Source: Krasilnikovozyma curviuscula (Eukaryota; Basidiomycota; Tremellomycetes; Cystofilobasidiales; Mrakiaceae). From it: DNA of 64,000 bases. The DNA lies in assembly GCA_014825775.1 (NCBI GenBank), contig MVAQ01000025.1, positions 86,194 to 150,193 of the forward strand, written 5' to 3'. The notes under the pieces are model-generated. The model had not been told where the DNA came from. It saw nothing but the letters and a program-made list of their open reading frames with translations, and did no database searches. This document shows positions 1-10,365 of this stretch, in pieces (the stretch's first letter is position 1; each line of letters opens with the position of its first letter). The position numbers were made by a program, and so were the translations under genes.

Positions 1-940
1 TGTTACTTGAACTTGATCATTTCTTCTAGGTGACCATCATAGAGAAGAAGAAAAAAAGAAGAGAAAAAATGAGAGAGATAGAGAGATCTGGCTTACATTA
101 AGTACGATATGCATAGCCTCAGCTTTAGAGGACTTTTGCGGAGCGAACCGAACTTCGCCTTTCATGATCTCACCAGCTTCAACCATCTCCTGTTGCGACT
201 CAGCATTTTTCTTGGCGGCGTCAGTCTCACCAAACGTCTCACCAAAGACCAATTCCGAAATGATGTCGATGGAGAGTCCCTCGAGGTCTTGATTGACCAA
301 AAACGCTTCGTCCTGCAGACGAGATTTGAGCTGCCAGAGTGAGATGAGATCGACGACGTGCCTGTGGACGATAGGTGTTGCGGTTTTTGAAAGGAACTCT
401 GGAGACATAGCTGGGGCAAGACTTTTTCTGTGCATCCTTAAAGTAGTATTGGTAGGAAGTGCCAGCATGCCTGCCATCAGGGGAAATTCCCGTCAGTGTT
501 TTTGACAGGCATTCGAAAACAGATTTTTTTTTTAAATAATAAAATAGATAAAAATATGAATTTAATTCCATACCTTTGTCAAATAACTTGGACATGAGAT
601 TGATAAACTCTGGAGATCTGTCGTAATCCTTACTATTCAACACGGACTGAATCAATTTCTTGTCCCTCGTAATAAGTCCCCTCGAAGTACCGAACCCCCT
701 ATCAAACTGGATTGTTGAAGCATGCATCCTATCCAAAGCTTGTGAGAACCAAGGCATGATGGTGGATGTGTTGTAGATGAACCAGATCAGCGAAGGGACA
801 GATCCAAACGGGAAGAAAACGGTCGATCTGTCGATAGGAACGTCTTTAAATGTGTCCTTTCTTGTTAACCTGATGGCTACTACTGCAACAGCAGCAAATA
901 TGGCTGAGGATAAGGCCAGAGCTGTCGGAGAAGACGCCAT
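1..940 (-). CDS. Cytochrome P450, N-terminal part (3' end outside window)
   Basis: Membrane-anchored haem monooxygenase; substrate unknown. The start is the ATG at 938-940, followed by a hydrophobic anchor (about residues 5-22). Exons I can place are 574-940 and 97-470; joining them gives the helix-C region with RMHRKSLAPAMS, the usual (W/H)R(x)RK pattern that contacts haem propionates, and later DLEGLSIDIISELVFGETFG, typical of the helix D/E region. The haem Cys signature and the ExxR motif would lie left of the window, so activity cannot be judged. The donor at 95-96 is strong, but no acceptor in bases 1-40 keeps the frame open, so the next junction is unresolved or lies beyond the edge. 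The family is certain from these motifs; the P450 clan is not. Confidence 0.85.
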
Positions 941-1982
941 CGCTGTGATTGAATGCTGGTCATAGGCAAGAGCAGCAGAGTGTCAGCAAAGCACGCACAA
1001 TAACAGATCTGGCAGACGCTACATTGGGTTGGGCTCTTACTATTTGAGATGTGGTTGGGGATGAAGCTGTGAAACGACACAAAGCGACGGTTGTGGCTGC
1101 GCCTCTGGCAGCTGACGACGGCAGCTTGGAAACCTTACGACCACACATCACGAATCCCATTGAGTAAAACAACAAGTCTTTAAAGTCCTTGAAACACCCA
1201 GGGCTCAGGGCTCGGTATACGCTTATCTTTCTACTACTTCTTGCCTTCCCTTTCCACTCTGTGAAGAAGGGACGTTCCGTGATGTGGCGCGTGCGTGTGA
1301 TAGTGTTGTGGTACTCGTGGGGTGCATGCTGTCCTTCGCGAGGCTCAGTATGAGGATCCGAAGCGAGAGACGGGCATCTATAGGTGAAGATTCCGACCGA
1401 GTCACTCGTGATGTCGCTCCTCGAGACAAATTCACCGAGGAACCAAAACATCAGATACACCTCATGCAACTTCCGAGATAAGAGATGGAGACAGATATCA
1501 AATGCCAAAATTTTTCGTTCGTGTGCTGTCTGAGAGAAGAGTTGGTAGGAAGTGGCAGCATTCAGTCGGGTTACCAGCACCCTCATCGTCATCCGATCGT
1601 CCGCACCGGAAATTCAACCTCGCTTACTATGCTTTAACAGTGTCTCGAAGAAAGAGATGACATGTTCTCGGGTGTTGTTCAATAAAATACAGCTTCAATG
1701 ACTTTGGGGTCTGAGGTGACGAGGCCGAGATTGGAGTCCAAGCCGGAGTCTTTCTTATTGGCAATGTTCGTTGAATTGAAAGAGCTACAAAACTACCATT
1801 TGCTATCAGACTGAAGTACATGAACTTGCAGTGCAGTTTTGGGCTCTGAAAGGAAAGTGAAAACGGTTGCATCGTTTGTATATCATATGGCAGTATAATG
1901 ATCCAGGGCTAACTCTTTGTTTTCATATATGTCAATTATGGCACAAAAACGAGCACCGAGTCTCTTTGGAAAATTGAGCATC
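941..1982. other. Intergenic, about 1.0 kb, no supported gene
   Basis: Lies between the P450 start and the FKBP12 stop, so it should hold the P450 promoter and the FKBP12 terminator. The longest open frame (960-1592, minus strand, 210 codons) shows no recognisable domain and overlaps the P450 upstream region. I saw no tRNA or repeat. Confidence 0.5.
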
Positions 1983-2798
1983 TTAGTTGATCTTAAGCAA
2001 CTCGACTTCGAAGACCAAAGTAGAGTTCGCTGGGATCACAGGAGGGTAGCCGCGAGCTCCGTAGGCTGGAACAGAATTAACATCAGTCTTGCTGATAATT
2101 AATATGTATTAGGACTATCCAGACTCACCATAGTCTGGGGTACAGATCAACTTGGCCTTTTGGCCAAGGGAGAGTTGAGGAACACCTGAGAGCACGGGAG
2201 AAAGATGTGGGGACAATTTAAGAAGTTGCTCCTAGAATACTGAGACGAAAAAGAATATGGAACAAACTCACCCTCATCCCATCCCTTGATGACACGTCCA
2301 ACACCGATTGGGGTGACAAAGGCAGAGTTTCTGTCTCTGGAGGAATCGAACTTGCTTCCGTCGAGGAGGGTACCAACGTCTAAATTATGTTCACACAGAA
2401 GTGAGTGAGCCAGAATACGAGGGAAATATCATAAAGGTACCAACGTACAGTGCATGGACACCTAAAGAACACAGAAACTTTAATTGAGTCAGCGACTGTA
2501 AACGGTGAGATGCATTTTTTTGTTTTAAAAAAAAGAAAAAAAAAAGGCTAACGTACGGTATCACCCTTCTTTGGGAAGTTAACTCCATCACCTAGATAGT
2601 CAAACATATTAGTACCTATATATACATGGCTGCGTCCGTCCAGAGAAAGCTCCTTCGATCCGGGAGCAGAAGACCTAGAAGCAATGCTAACCTGGACTGA
2701 AGGACATCAATAGAAAAAGACGGTTAGTATTACCATCTCTAATGTAAAGAGCCGTAGGGAGTTAATGCTCACGAGATAAGTTCAACAGTAACACCCAT
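1983..2798 (-). CDS. FPR1: FKBP12-type peptidyl-prolyl cis-trans isomerase
   Basis: Small cytosolic prolyl isomerase and receptor for FK506/rapamycin in fungi. Seven exons (2773-2798, 2692-2696, 2557-2591, 2449-2461, 2272-2379, 2129-2185, 1983-2065) join to about 108 residues, the usual length. Visible family blocks are [35 protein letters not shown], and the C-terminal [19 protein letters not shown] ending in ELLKIN. The drug- and substrate-pocket residues (Tyr, Phe, Asp, Ile, Trp in those blocks) are present. Exon 2 is only 5 nt (TCCAG) and exon 4 only 13 nt; without them the SPGDG and VSMHY segments cannot be read in frame. The start ATG is followed directly by the conserved GVTVELIS segment. 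Confidence 0.96.
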
Positions 2799-3091
2799 TC
2801 TGTAATTAAAGTCGTCATCAGCATCTCCTCCCGCGATGAGGATCCAGCAAAGCAAAAAGAGGAGCAAACTAAAACACGCTCTTTATACATACCTAGAAGC
2901 TGAAGATGAGAAAGTTCGAAGGAAGTTGGGTTTGATTGTTTGACGGATGGCAGATGAGAACATCGATGTTTAGCCAAAAAGAACCTCGCAGAAACTAAAA
3001 AACGTTTTCGTTCCAACGCAGCAGTGCCACAAATGAGATATATTGAAGTAGGAAGTGCAACAGCAAGACCAAATCAATATCAATTGATCTA

Positions 3092-4194
3092 TCAAGCTGT
3101 CTTCTCCTTAGAAGCTTCTACCAACGTTTGAAGACCAATGTTCCCTGCAGCATATAGATTCCCCGCCACCGATCCAAAGACTGCTCCTATCAATGGAGGA
3201 AGGGGCCAAGCCTGATGAGGAGTAACAAATAGCAGAGTGAGATAAATTACTGGAGACAACAACAAAGACTGTAACTTGCCTGCCATGGCCTGTCCCAATC
3301 TAATGCTGACGGGAAAGCGCCAAACCAGGCGCCAACGAGTGCGAAGAGGGTTGGGTAAACAACAGCCTTCTCCAAAGGTGTTTTAAGCCTAAGAGAAGAA
3401 CACAGAGAAGCTCTTGTAAGCAAAATCTAAACGAAGACTGGACTGCAGAAGCAGATGAGGTATAAAACTTACTCGACATTGATGAACAACCGCACCAATT
3501 CCCAACGTTCTTTCCCGTCCTGGCCACCTTCCGAGAGGAAATCAGGAACTCCCAAAATCCAAATTGGCGTCCAGCAAGTCAATAAGCTGATGATGGTAGC
3601 AAATCCTGCTGTTTTGAATTGAGTACTGAGAGAGGGTTGTAATGATGCACCAATCAGGATGAGGAACAGGAAGGTCAAGATTGAGATTCCAATGTTGAAC
3701 AGCAAGCTTTGACCAATTTTTATGAGGACCGTTGAGTTTGAAGACGACCGTCTGATCACATCGTCCTTCGTCAAATCACCGCCCGCACTTTTCCCAGCAG
3801 CCTCGTCCTTCCTCTGCTTGTTCACGGCCTCCACTCCTCTAGCCATCTTCCTCAGTCCAGCTGCAAACCATATCTGACAGACAGCGACACCACCCGCAAC
3901 ACTCCAAGTCGTTAATGTAGGTGAATTTGAGAGGTAGGCAATGACAGGCCATTCAGGTCTATCGAGGGACGGTTTCTTCTCTATCATTGAGCCCAAGAGG
4001 CTCTCTGGTATCGATCTAGGCAGTGCGAAGAGAGAGAAGAGGAGGAGGAGGATATATAGGAGGATATGGGAGACATATCGAGGGTAAGGAAATGCAGACG
4101 TGAGGGAGGAGCCTGCAGGTACTGTTGGGGCTTTCTTTTTTGTTGGAAACGTTGGCTTCTTGGGAACCCAGGGAGATTGAGTCTTCTTTGCCAT
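3092..4194 (-). CDS. GPI11: GPI-anchor biosynthesis protein PIG-F / Gpi11
   Basis: ER multispanning protein that stabilises the GPI ethanolamine-phosphate transferases (PIG-O and PIG-G partners). Three exons (3473-4194, 3280-3388, 3092-3211) give 316 residues. The diagnostic C-terminal family motif is present across exons 2-3: GAWFGAFPSALDWDRPWQ followed by AWPLPP, then a last hydrophobic segment. Several other membrane segments are visible (for example the runs beginning ILLYILLLLF and LTFLFLILIG). I start at the ATG of MAKKTQ at 4194. The second intron uses a GC donor (CAG|GCAAGT) at 3278-3279; no GT donor gives the conserved DRPWQ-AWP junction. The N-terminal 40 residues are Lys/Pro-rich and poorly conserved in the family. 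Confidence 0.93.
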
Positions 4195-4440
4195 TTCCTG
4201 GGTGCTTGAAATAAAGTTGAAGATGAAAGTTGAGAAGCAGTTGATGATATGTGAGTTGACGTCGACCAAGCGTAATTCGACTTTCTCGGTCGATTTCCTT
4301 AGTAGACTTTAACGAGAGTAACAGCTTTGCAAGATATTAAAGTGTCAAACATTTTTCGTATAGAGTCGTAAATCACACAACAAGCCCGTAACAGTTGCGC
4401 TTTGCGACATTATCAAACCCGAAAGAGTAGAAACCTAGAT

Positions 4441-7400
4441 TTATTCCGTGACCGCAAAGTTCGTCTCTATTTCTGACAGGATAGTTAAGAAGTCCCACAA
4501 AAAGGTGTTGAAGCGGACAACATTGGTGGAGCCTTCTGCAAGCGAAGCGTCAGTGATGTGTCAAATCTCATCTGGGCAGAATTACCATTAGCGTACCTTC
4601 ATCTGCATTATCTGCGTCCAAAAGAGTGGCTGCGACATATCGTACCCTGAAGAGCAATGAAAGATGATCAGTGTCCTTCAACCAATCAGCTTGGGACGAA
4701 ATCGAGAACAAACTTGTGAACCTGCATAAAGACACCAGAGGACTTTAGTGGAGTGCAAAAGCAGAGACAAAGAAGATTCAGAAAAGAAACTCACCAGAGA
4801 TGGACCATTGACAGCCAATGCTTGAATTGATATGGAGTGCTGAAGGCACGCATCAAGGAAAGAGGGAGCAATTGAGAAAAGCAAGGATGGTGCGCAAGGA
4901 AAGGCAAGACAACAGCTTTTAGCAAATCAAAGAGACAATGGAATCCAGAAAGACGTACTAGGATGTTCAAGAGATCTGAACTGATAGTTTCTCGATCATC
5001 TAACTTCCCGGCAATAGCGTCGCCAGCCTTTCGGTTGGCGGTTCCTTTCTCACCACAGAGATCCAACAGACTGCAAGTTATGAAAGAGCGTCAGTCTCTA
5101 GATGGATTCGACCATAATTACCAGTATTGAATCAACTCACTCATCTCGATACTGCATCACAGGAATTAAATAGACTAGAGAATTAGGGACACGGCCGTTC
5201 GCTAACTTCCAACGCGAGATTGAAATTGAAACACACCTGCATCAAGACAAAGCGTACTAGGCATTGTGTAACGTAAATGTTACCTTTGCTGACTGAGAAA
5301 GCATCCTTCGCTTGTTCTCTCCCAGATGATGTCGGATCTGCGAAGAGCGATTCGAGGGAGTCCTTTGCGAGCGTTGCCCAACCCTGAACTGGAGAGTTGG
5401 CGACACTGTCAAAACCCATCTTTATCTGCAGAGGTGCTGGCATATCTGAGATAAGATCGACAGTTTGCATGAACAGCGTCCTGATGGAATCCAATTTGGC
5501 AATGATGTTTTCCAAGCCGACTGGTGGGTATCGCCTATCTCTCCTCCGAAGAGAAAGGATCTCTTCCATCTTGCCCCAAATTTTGGTGTTGATGTTGAAG
5601 CCGGAGATCAAGGAAACATGGTCCGAGGGTGGAAGAAGGTATCTATCGCGAGTGATATATTGGTCGTCAAGCTCCTTGGGATACCCAGCAGTGATATCTT
5701 CTAGACGCAGGGCTATCGGTCGGTTCAGTAATATAGCCACTACAACAAATAATAAATGGTGTTAGACAGTGTAGCAAAACATGACAAAAACATCAAAAAG
5801 GCACTTACTAGACTTATCAGCATTTGAAATCAACCAAAAGATCCGACGCCCACTCTCAGACTCGATGGGATCCATTCCAACGTAGGCATCTTCGTCATGA
5901 AGTTTTAGAGTCAGAGCAAGATTGAGTGCTTCACCGAAACTGGCATGGTTCACTCCGCTATTAGCTGCAACAAAGTGGTAGATGCAGTCTGAAAATCGAA
6001 CAAGGCAGAAGGATGAGCCGTTGTTTTACAAAGACGACCGAAATGAGTCTTACCGAAGTAGCGTACAACTACGAGCGGCAATCTCACAGGATCGTATTCA
6101 GAGATACTGGCATCCCTCGACGCCCAATGGCAACGCTCAGCCAGCCTCTTCACTTCTCCTTTATCCATCTTGACAAATGCTCTTGGTACCTGGACCAGGG
6201 TCGTCGCTAGTGTTGACATGAGCAGGGCGAAGAAGAGAGGATCTCGGGTTTCACGACGACTTTCGACATCGGCGAGGAAAGACTGTTGATGAAGGCAAGG
6301 CGTCAATGGCCAGATCTGTAACACAACACGGGTCAGAACAGACTTACGACGACCTTAAACAGTTTGAAACAACAAGCACTCACAAATTCAAAGAACAGCG
6401 AGATAATGTACATTGCTTTCGAACGAGGCAGGACATCTTCCAGACGGTAGGTCTTGCCACCCGCACCTTTGGCAAATGCTCTCGAGAAGGTATCGCCGGT
6501 TCCACCAGCGTGGCCTCCTTCACTTGAGATACGCGCTTGTGATTGGAATGCTCCTTCCGGAAATGTTGGAATAGGTGCTCCAGATAAAGAGGACTTTCCC
6601 AAGTTAAGGATTGAGTTTGCTGGCATGCTTTCACGTTCGTTGCTGATCTGGTGCCGAGCAGGCCCATTCGATGTGAAGTCCATATGTCGCTCTGGGGAAG
6701 GGTGGTGGTATATTGGACTGCTGGGCAAGCTAAACAGCCCTATCTCAGAAGAGGAATGTAGTGGGTGAAATGGTGGAAGAGCTAAGGACGAAGAGTTGCC
6801 GAAGGAGTTATTGGTAAGGGGAGTGGGGTAGCCGTTATTGTTGTTCGAAGAAGTCGATGTTGACGCATCGTCTGGAGACGGAACAGTGACAGTTGTATAA
6901 CTCGACAGATTCCTTTGAAGTTGCGGTTGCGTAAAGGAGTTTCTTTCATCGAGCTCCAGACCAGTACCTCCTGGACCTTCCATGGACGCAAGCGCTTTGG
7001 CAGCCTTCTCCTGCTCTAGCTTCTGCACGTAGAGATTTGGAGGGCCGCGCTTCTTGGGTTTGTATGAGAACTCGCAGTTAATCAAAAGAGCAGTACAGTG
7101 TTTACACGCATTTTCATGGCCTGGACGGTAGTGAGGACGAGGGTCAGCGATGGGTACGTTGTACTTCAGAAAGTGAGAGAAACAAACCTGGAGGAAATGA
7201 TCGAGCTGCTGCATCCTCATTATTGGAAGGAGGAAGAATAGTTAAGCGGTCACATTTGACCCTATCAGGTCGAGAAAAAGGTCAGATGCGGCAGCCCGTG
7301 TCGAAAAGAAGTGGGACAGGGCGTACTTTCTGCTTCTGCAAGCATCACTATGCAACAGAGGTCCATCAATCAATCAGTTACAAACGATTAGACAACAAGA

Positions 7401-7701
7401 AAAAGTTCAGCAAACAGGCGCCTGACCAGCTTTGTCCTTGCCGCTTCCTTTTCTCATCCCCTTCTTCAGTGACCTTCCTCTTCTTCTTACTGGCTCCTCC
7501 TGCTTCACTTGCCTTCCTAGCCTTGTTTGAGATAGTATTAGATCCTTCGAGTCCAGCTTCTGAGTAAGAGACGTCGTCTCCTAAGGGTTGGCGTTCAGCT
7601 TTGGGATCGGCCTCTGGGGGTGAAAAGTTACTGTGGAAGGTCGACGGTGGAATTGCCATACCGAATGAGTCTGGTGAGAAGCTAGGTGTGAAGAGATTCA
7701 T
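4441..7701 (-). CDS. Zn2Cys6 (Gal4-type) transcription factor with fungal MHR domain
   Basis: Nuclear DNA-binding regulator, target unknown. Thirteen exons (7427-7701, 7327-7347, 7188-7261, 6384-7120, 6054-6315, 5809-5988, 5237-5739, 5141-5151, 4959-5070, 4795-4839, 4714-4721, 4597-4646, 4441-4535) give 790 residues. The zinc cluster is assembled from four exons: CDACRSRKVKC (Cys 92, 95, 102), then Cys 129, 132 and 139, followed by a KKRGPP linker. The Cys3-Cys4 loop is 26 residues, longer than usual. After a Ser/Asn-rich middle comes the fungal-specific transcription factor domain (FEFIWPLTPCLHQQSF, then GRRIFWLISNADKS and NRPIAL). Exons of 21, 11 and 8 nt are needed to keep it open. A Lys/Arg-rich tract (about residues 70-88) just before the zinc cluster may be a nuclear localisation signal. 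The start could be extended if an unseen upstream exon exists. Confidence 0.92.
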
Positions 7702-8081
7702 GCCTTGGGGGGCTCTCCAACGAGGGTAGCCCTTAGAAGGTCGACAGATAAAGTTGCGTTTGGGATTTCGTGTGGGGCAAGTTGCAACGCAGAAGGGATA
7801 AACCTCGGGTCGTCGCTCAGCTTTACGTCTGCGAAAGTAAACAGTGTCTGAATCAAGGTGACCTTGATACTACTGATCTGGTCTTATAATATTGGTAAGG
7901 AATACTTAATAGCTTCGATGCTCGTTGTTCGGCGGCAGGTACATCGATTTCCGCTTATCCGGACTGTCTGCCGTACCTGCTGACTTGGAAGAGGCGAATT
8001 CAGAAGGTGTACTGTAACGCAGATCGAATCTCTCTTCTTGCTGCAGAACATGTTTCCGAAAAGTTCATGAGTAATGGGGAT
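7702..8081. other. Intergenic between COQ6 stop and transcription-factor start
   Basis: Probable promoter of the minus-strand regulator and terminator of COQ6. It contains several CGG/CCG triplets and a perfect 8-bp inverted repeat (listed separately). No gene is visible. Confidence 0.5.
7935..7980. repeat. Inverted repeat GCAGGTAC ... GTACCTGC upstream of the Zn2Cys6 gene
   Basis: Arms 7935-7942 and 7973-7980 are exact reverse complements separated by 30 nt, 234-279 nt upstream of the regulator's ATG. CGG (7933-7935) overlaps the left arm and CCG (7971-7973) the right. Zn2Cys6 proteins are known to bind paired CGG triplets, so autoregulation is possible but this is inference. Confidence 0.45.
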
Positions 8082-10225
8082 CTACTTTTTTCCCAAAGCA
8101 TTCTGAGCTCCGTCCAGGGCACCTTTCACACCTTGAGCGACAGTGAACGCGCCTCCAAGAGCCGTGTTCAAAACCTTGGGCATTCCATGGTGGAATTCAG
8201 TCAAAAACTTGTCAGTGTCCGGTAGGAACTTGGACTGGATCGATGATGGGGTGAACTTCTTCGAGAACAGAGGTCCAGCCAGGGAAGTAAAGCCCGACGT
8301 GAGGGTGTCGAAAGCGGAAGTGTCGGGCATCCATCCTGATTTGGTGCCTCCGAGTACCGTCATTGAGCCCTTAGTAGTATTGGACCCACTTTGGTCCATG
8401 ATGAAGCTCTTCACTCCATCCAGCTGCTCCAGGACATCAACACCTACGCTCCTCGCCCATCTCAACGGTCCAAACTTCGTCTGGTACATCCTGAAGAGGA
8501 GGTCCGTGCCCATCAACACCTTTTGGTTCTCCATGAATCTCTCCTTCTGGTATTCCTGCAGCTGAACCAACGAGCCGATATCACCACCGACTGATAGAGC
8601 GTTGGAGATTACTTGGTGGAGAGACCTGACGTCGAGCAGACCCAAGTTCATTCCCATTCCAGCTTGGGGATGAACAACATGAGCGGCATCTCCAATGAGA
8701 GCTGTTCGTGGTGTCACATACTCCCTAGCATGCGCATATCGCAATGGGAATGCACCGGTGGATTTAGGTTGGGTCGATAAAATAATGGGTGGATATTCAA
8801 AGGAGTCTGGGGGTGGGATGGTTCCGGCTGGTGGGGGATATAAGATGGATTGACAGGTATACGGTTGAATACAGGACGATTGTTCGATGAGTGCAATTTG
8901 GGATTGAAGGGATTCAAATGTTGGGATGGTTCCTTCACGAGAGGATTGGATGAGGGTGTCATTGATGTGATTCACAGCATGATCTGGTAGTCTGAAACAA
9001 GCGTTGATGAGGAGAACCAAAGCTTCATTGTCTAGACTCTTGAGGACTTTGGCGATTTCGGGTGAGGTGTGCCAAGCTAGGGACGCCGTTTCATTACCTA
9101 GTGGGAGGAAAGCAAGAGGACCAGATGAAAGATACCTCTGGAATGCAGTTCGAGGTGGGACTGAAGGGTAGGTTGGGTACGCTTCGTGCGTCAACACAGA
9201 GACGACTGTGTGGATGTTGTACATATATCCATCCGTTTGGGTTTGGGTAAACGCTCGGACTGGTGAGTTCAACCCATCGGCACCAACAAGAAGTTTAGTT
9301 CTGAGAATGGAGGTGATAGGTGGTGGTGGGAGAGCAGGGTCGATTGGAGCGAATGGGTTGCCAACTACTGGCGTCAATGAGACCAAAGGATAGTCATCTT
9401 GACTACCTTCAGTTCCAGCAGCTCGTGTGACTGATGCCACCTTTGTATTATCGATGAGTGTTATTCCAGGAGCGGCGAGAGAGGGTGACGACGATTGTGT
9501 TGTAGATGGTGTTGACGAATCACGGATAAGGCGTAGCAGCGCTCGTTGAATATTCTGGTTTTCCACCAATGTTGACATGTATTGACCAGAAGGTGAAGGG
9601 AGAGTCAGTCGAGATGGTGTTACTGAGTCCCAGACCTGAGAGGGAAAAAGAATATGTCATCAGGACCAGGAATTCGTTAGAAGAACTGCCTAAAGTTTCC
9701 AGAGAGTACAAACCTGCATCTCCTCAATTGGACCCATCCTACTTTTCTCAAGCAGGTCCCATGCTCCAATTTCTGTTGACACAGGAGTTGCCTTAGCGTC
9801 AGCGTTATTACGTCGCATACAAAGAAAAGTTGGGAAACGAACGAACCTTCCAGCCAGGTCGAGTTCTCCTTAGTGACGCTGCTCACTCTATTTGTCCAAT
9901 CTCCACTTGCACCACTGACAGAAGGTTCCCAATTCTCGATTTTCGATAATGATCCAGTTTCGATGAGGGAAGTTCGCAAATGAGCAGTCGAAGGCGAGGA
10001 AGCTGGGAGCATGCAATTTTAAGTCAGAACAAGGCTTTTCAAAGCTGAACAGAATGCATTACCAAGCCTAGCAGCGAGGGCGAGTCCCGTAATGCCTCCT
10101 CCAATGATGACTATATCACAGTCCCGAGTGGGAGTTGAGCTCGTCGAGGACACGGTGCTCGCTGCTCTGGTACCTTGATATTGAGCACTGATCAAACGAC
10201 GTTGGCATATTCGAAGGCTTAGCAT
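8082..10225 (-). CDS. COQ6: Ubiquinone biosynthesis monooxygenase COQ6
   Basis: Mitochondrial FAD-dependent C5-hydroxylase of coenzyme Q synthesis. Four exons (10063-10225, 9847-10002, 9714-9772, 8082-9635) give 643 residues. The N-terminus is Arg/Ser-rich without acids, as in a mitochondrial presequence. FAD motifs follow: IIGGGITGLALA (about 40-51), the GADG motif in LVGADGLNSPVR, and GDAAHVVHPQAGMGMNLGL. The chosen ATG (10225) begins MLSLRICQRR; upstream codons in frame contain no ATG. The protein is longer than the roughly 480 residues usual for COQ6, with extra Pro/Ser-rich loops in the middle and about 100 residues after the last conserved helix, rich in Phe, Gly and Ser. The gene is divergent from PEX2, 140 bp apart. 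Confidence 0.93.
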
Positions 10226-10365
10226 TTCAGTGATGCCCTCAAGGAGTGGCCTTTGATTTTGAGGAAGGTGACGTTGGAACCTCGATAAGACGCAGCGCAA
10301 TCAGTCTTTTGAATCTGACGACGACTACGTTAATTTAATATCTTGCTGTTTTTCTGAAAGCTGAA
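10226..10365. promoter_or_regulatory. Divergent intergenic promoter, COQ6 / PEX2
   Basis: Only 140 bp separate the two opposed start codons, so both 5' UTRs and promoters must lie here or reach into the genes. An AT-rich stretch (TTAATTTAATATCTTGC) is near 10329. No specific factor site is recognised. Confidence 0.4.

Noticed and set aside
960..1592. 210-codon open frame on the minus strand
   Set aside because: No domain, no family pattern, and it overlaps the P450 upstream region. In a window of this size one chance frame of that length is plausible.
2150..2175. CCTTTTGGCC...palindrome resembling a U2 snRNA start
   Set aside because: It is the FKBP12 coding segment for GQKAKLI; no snRNA context around it.
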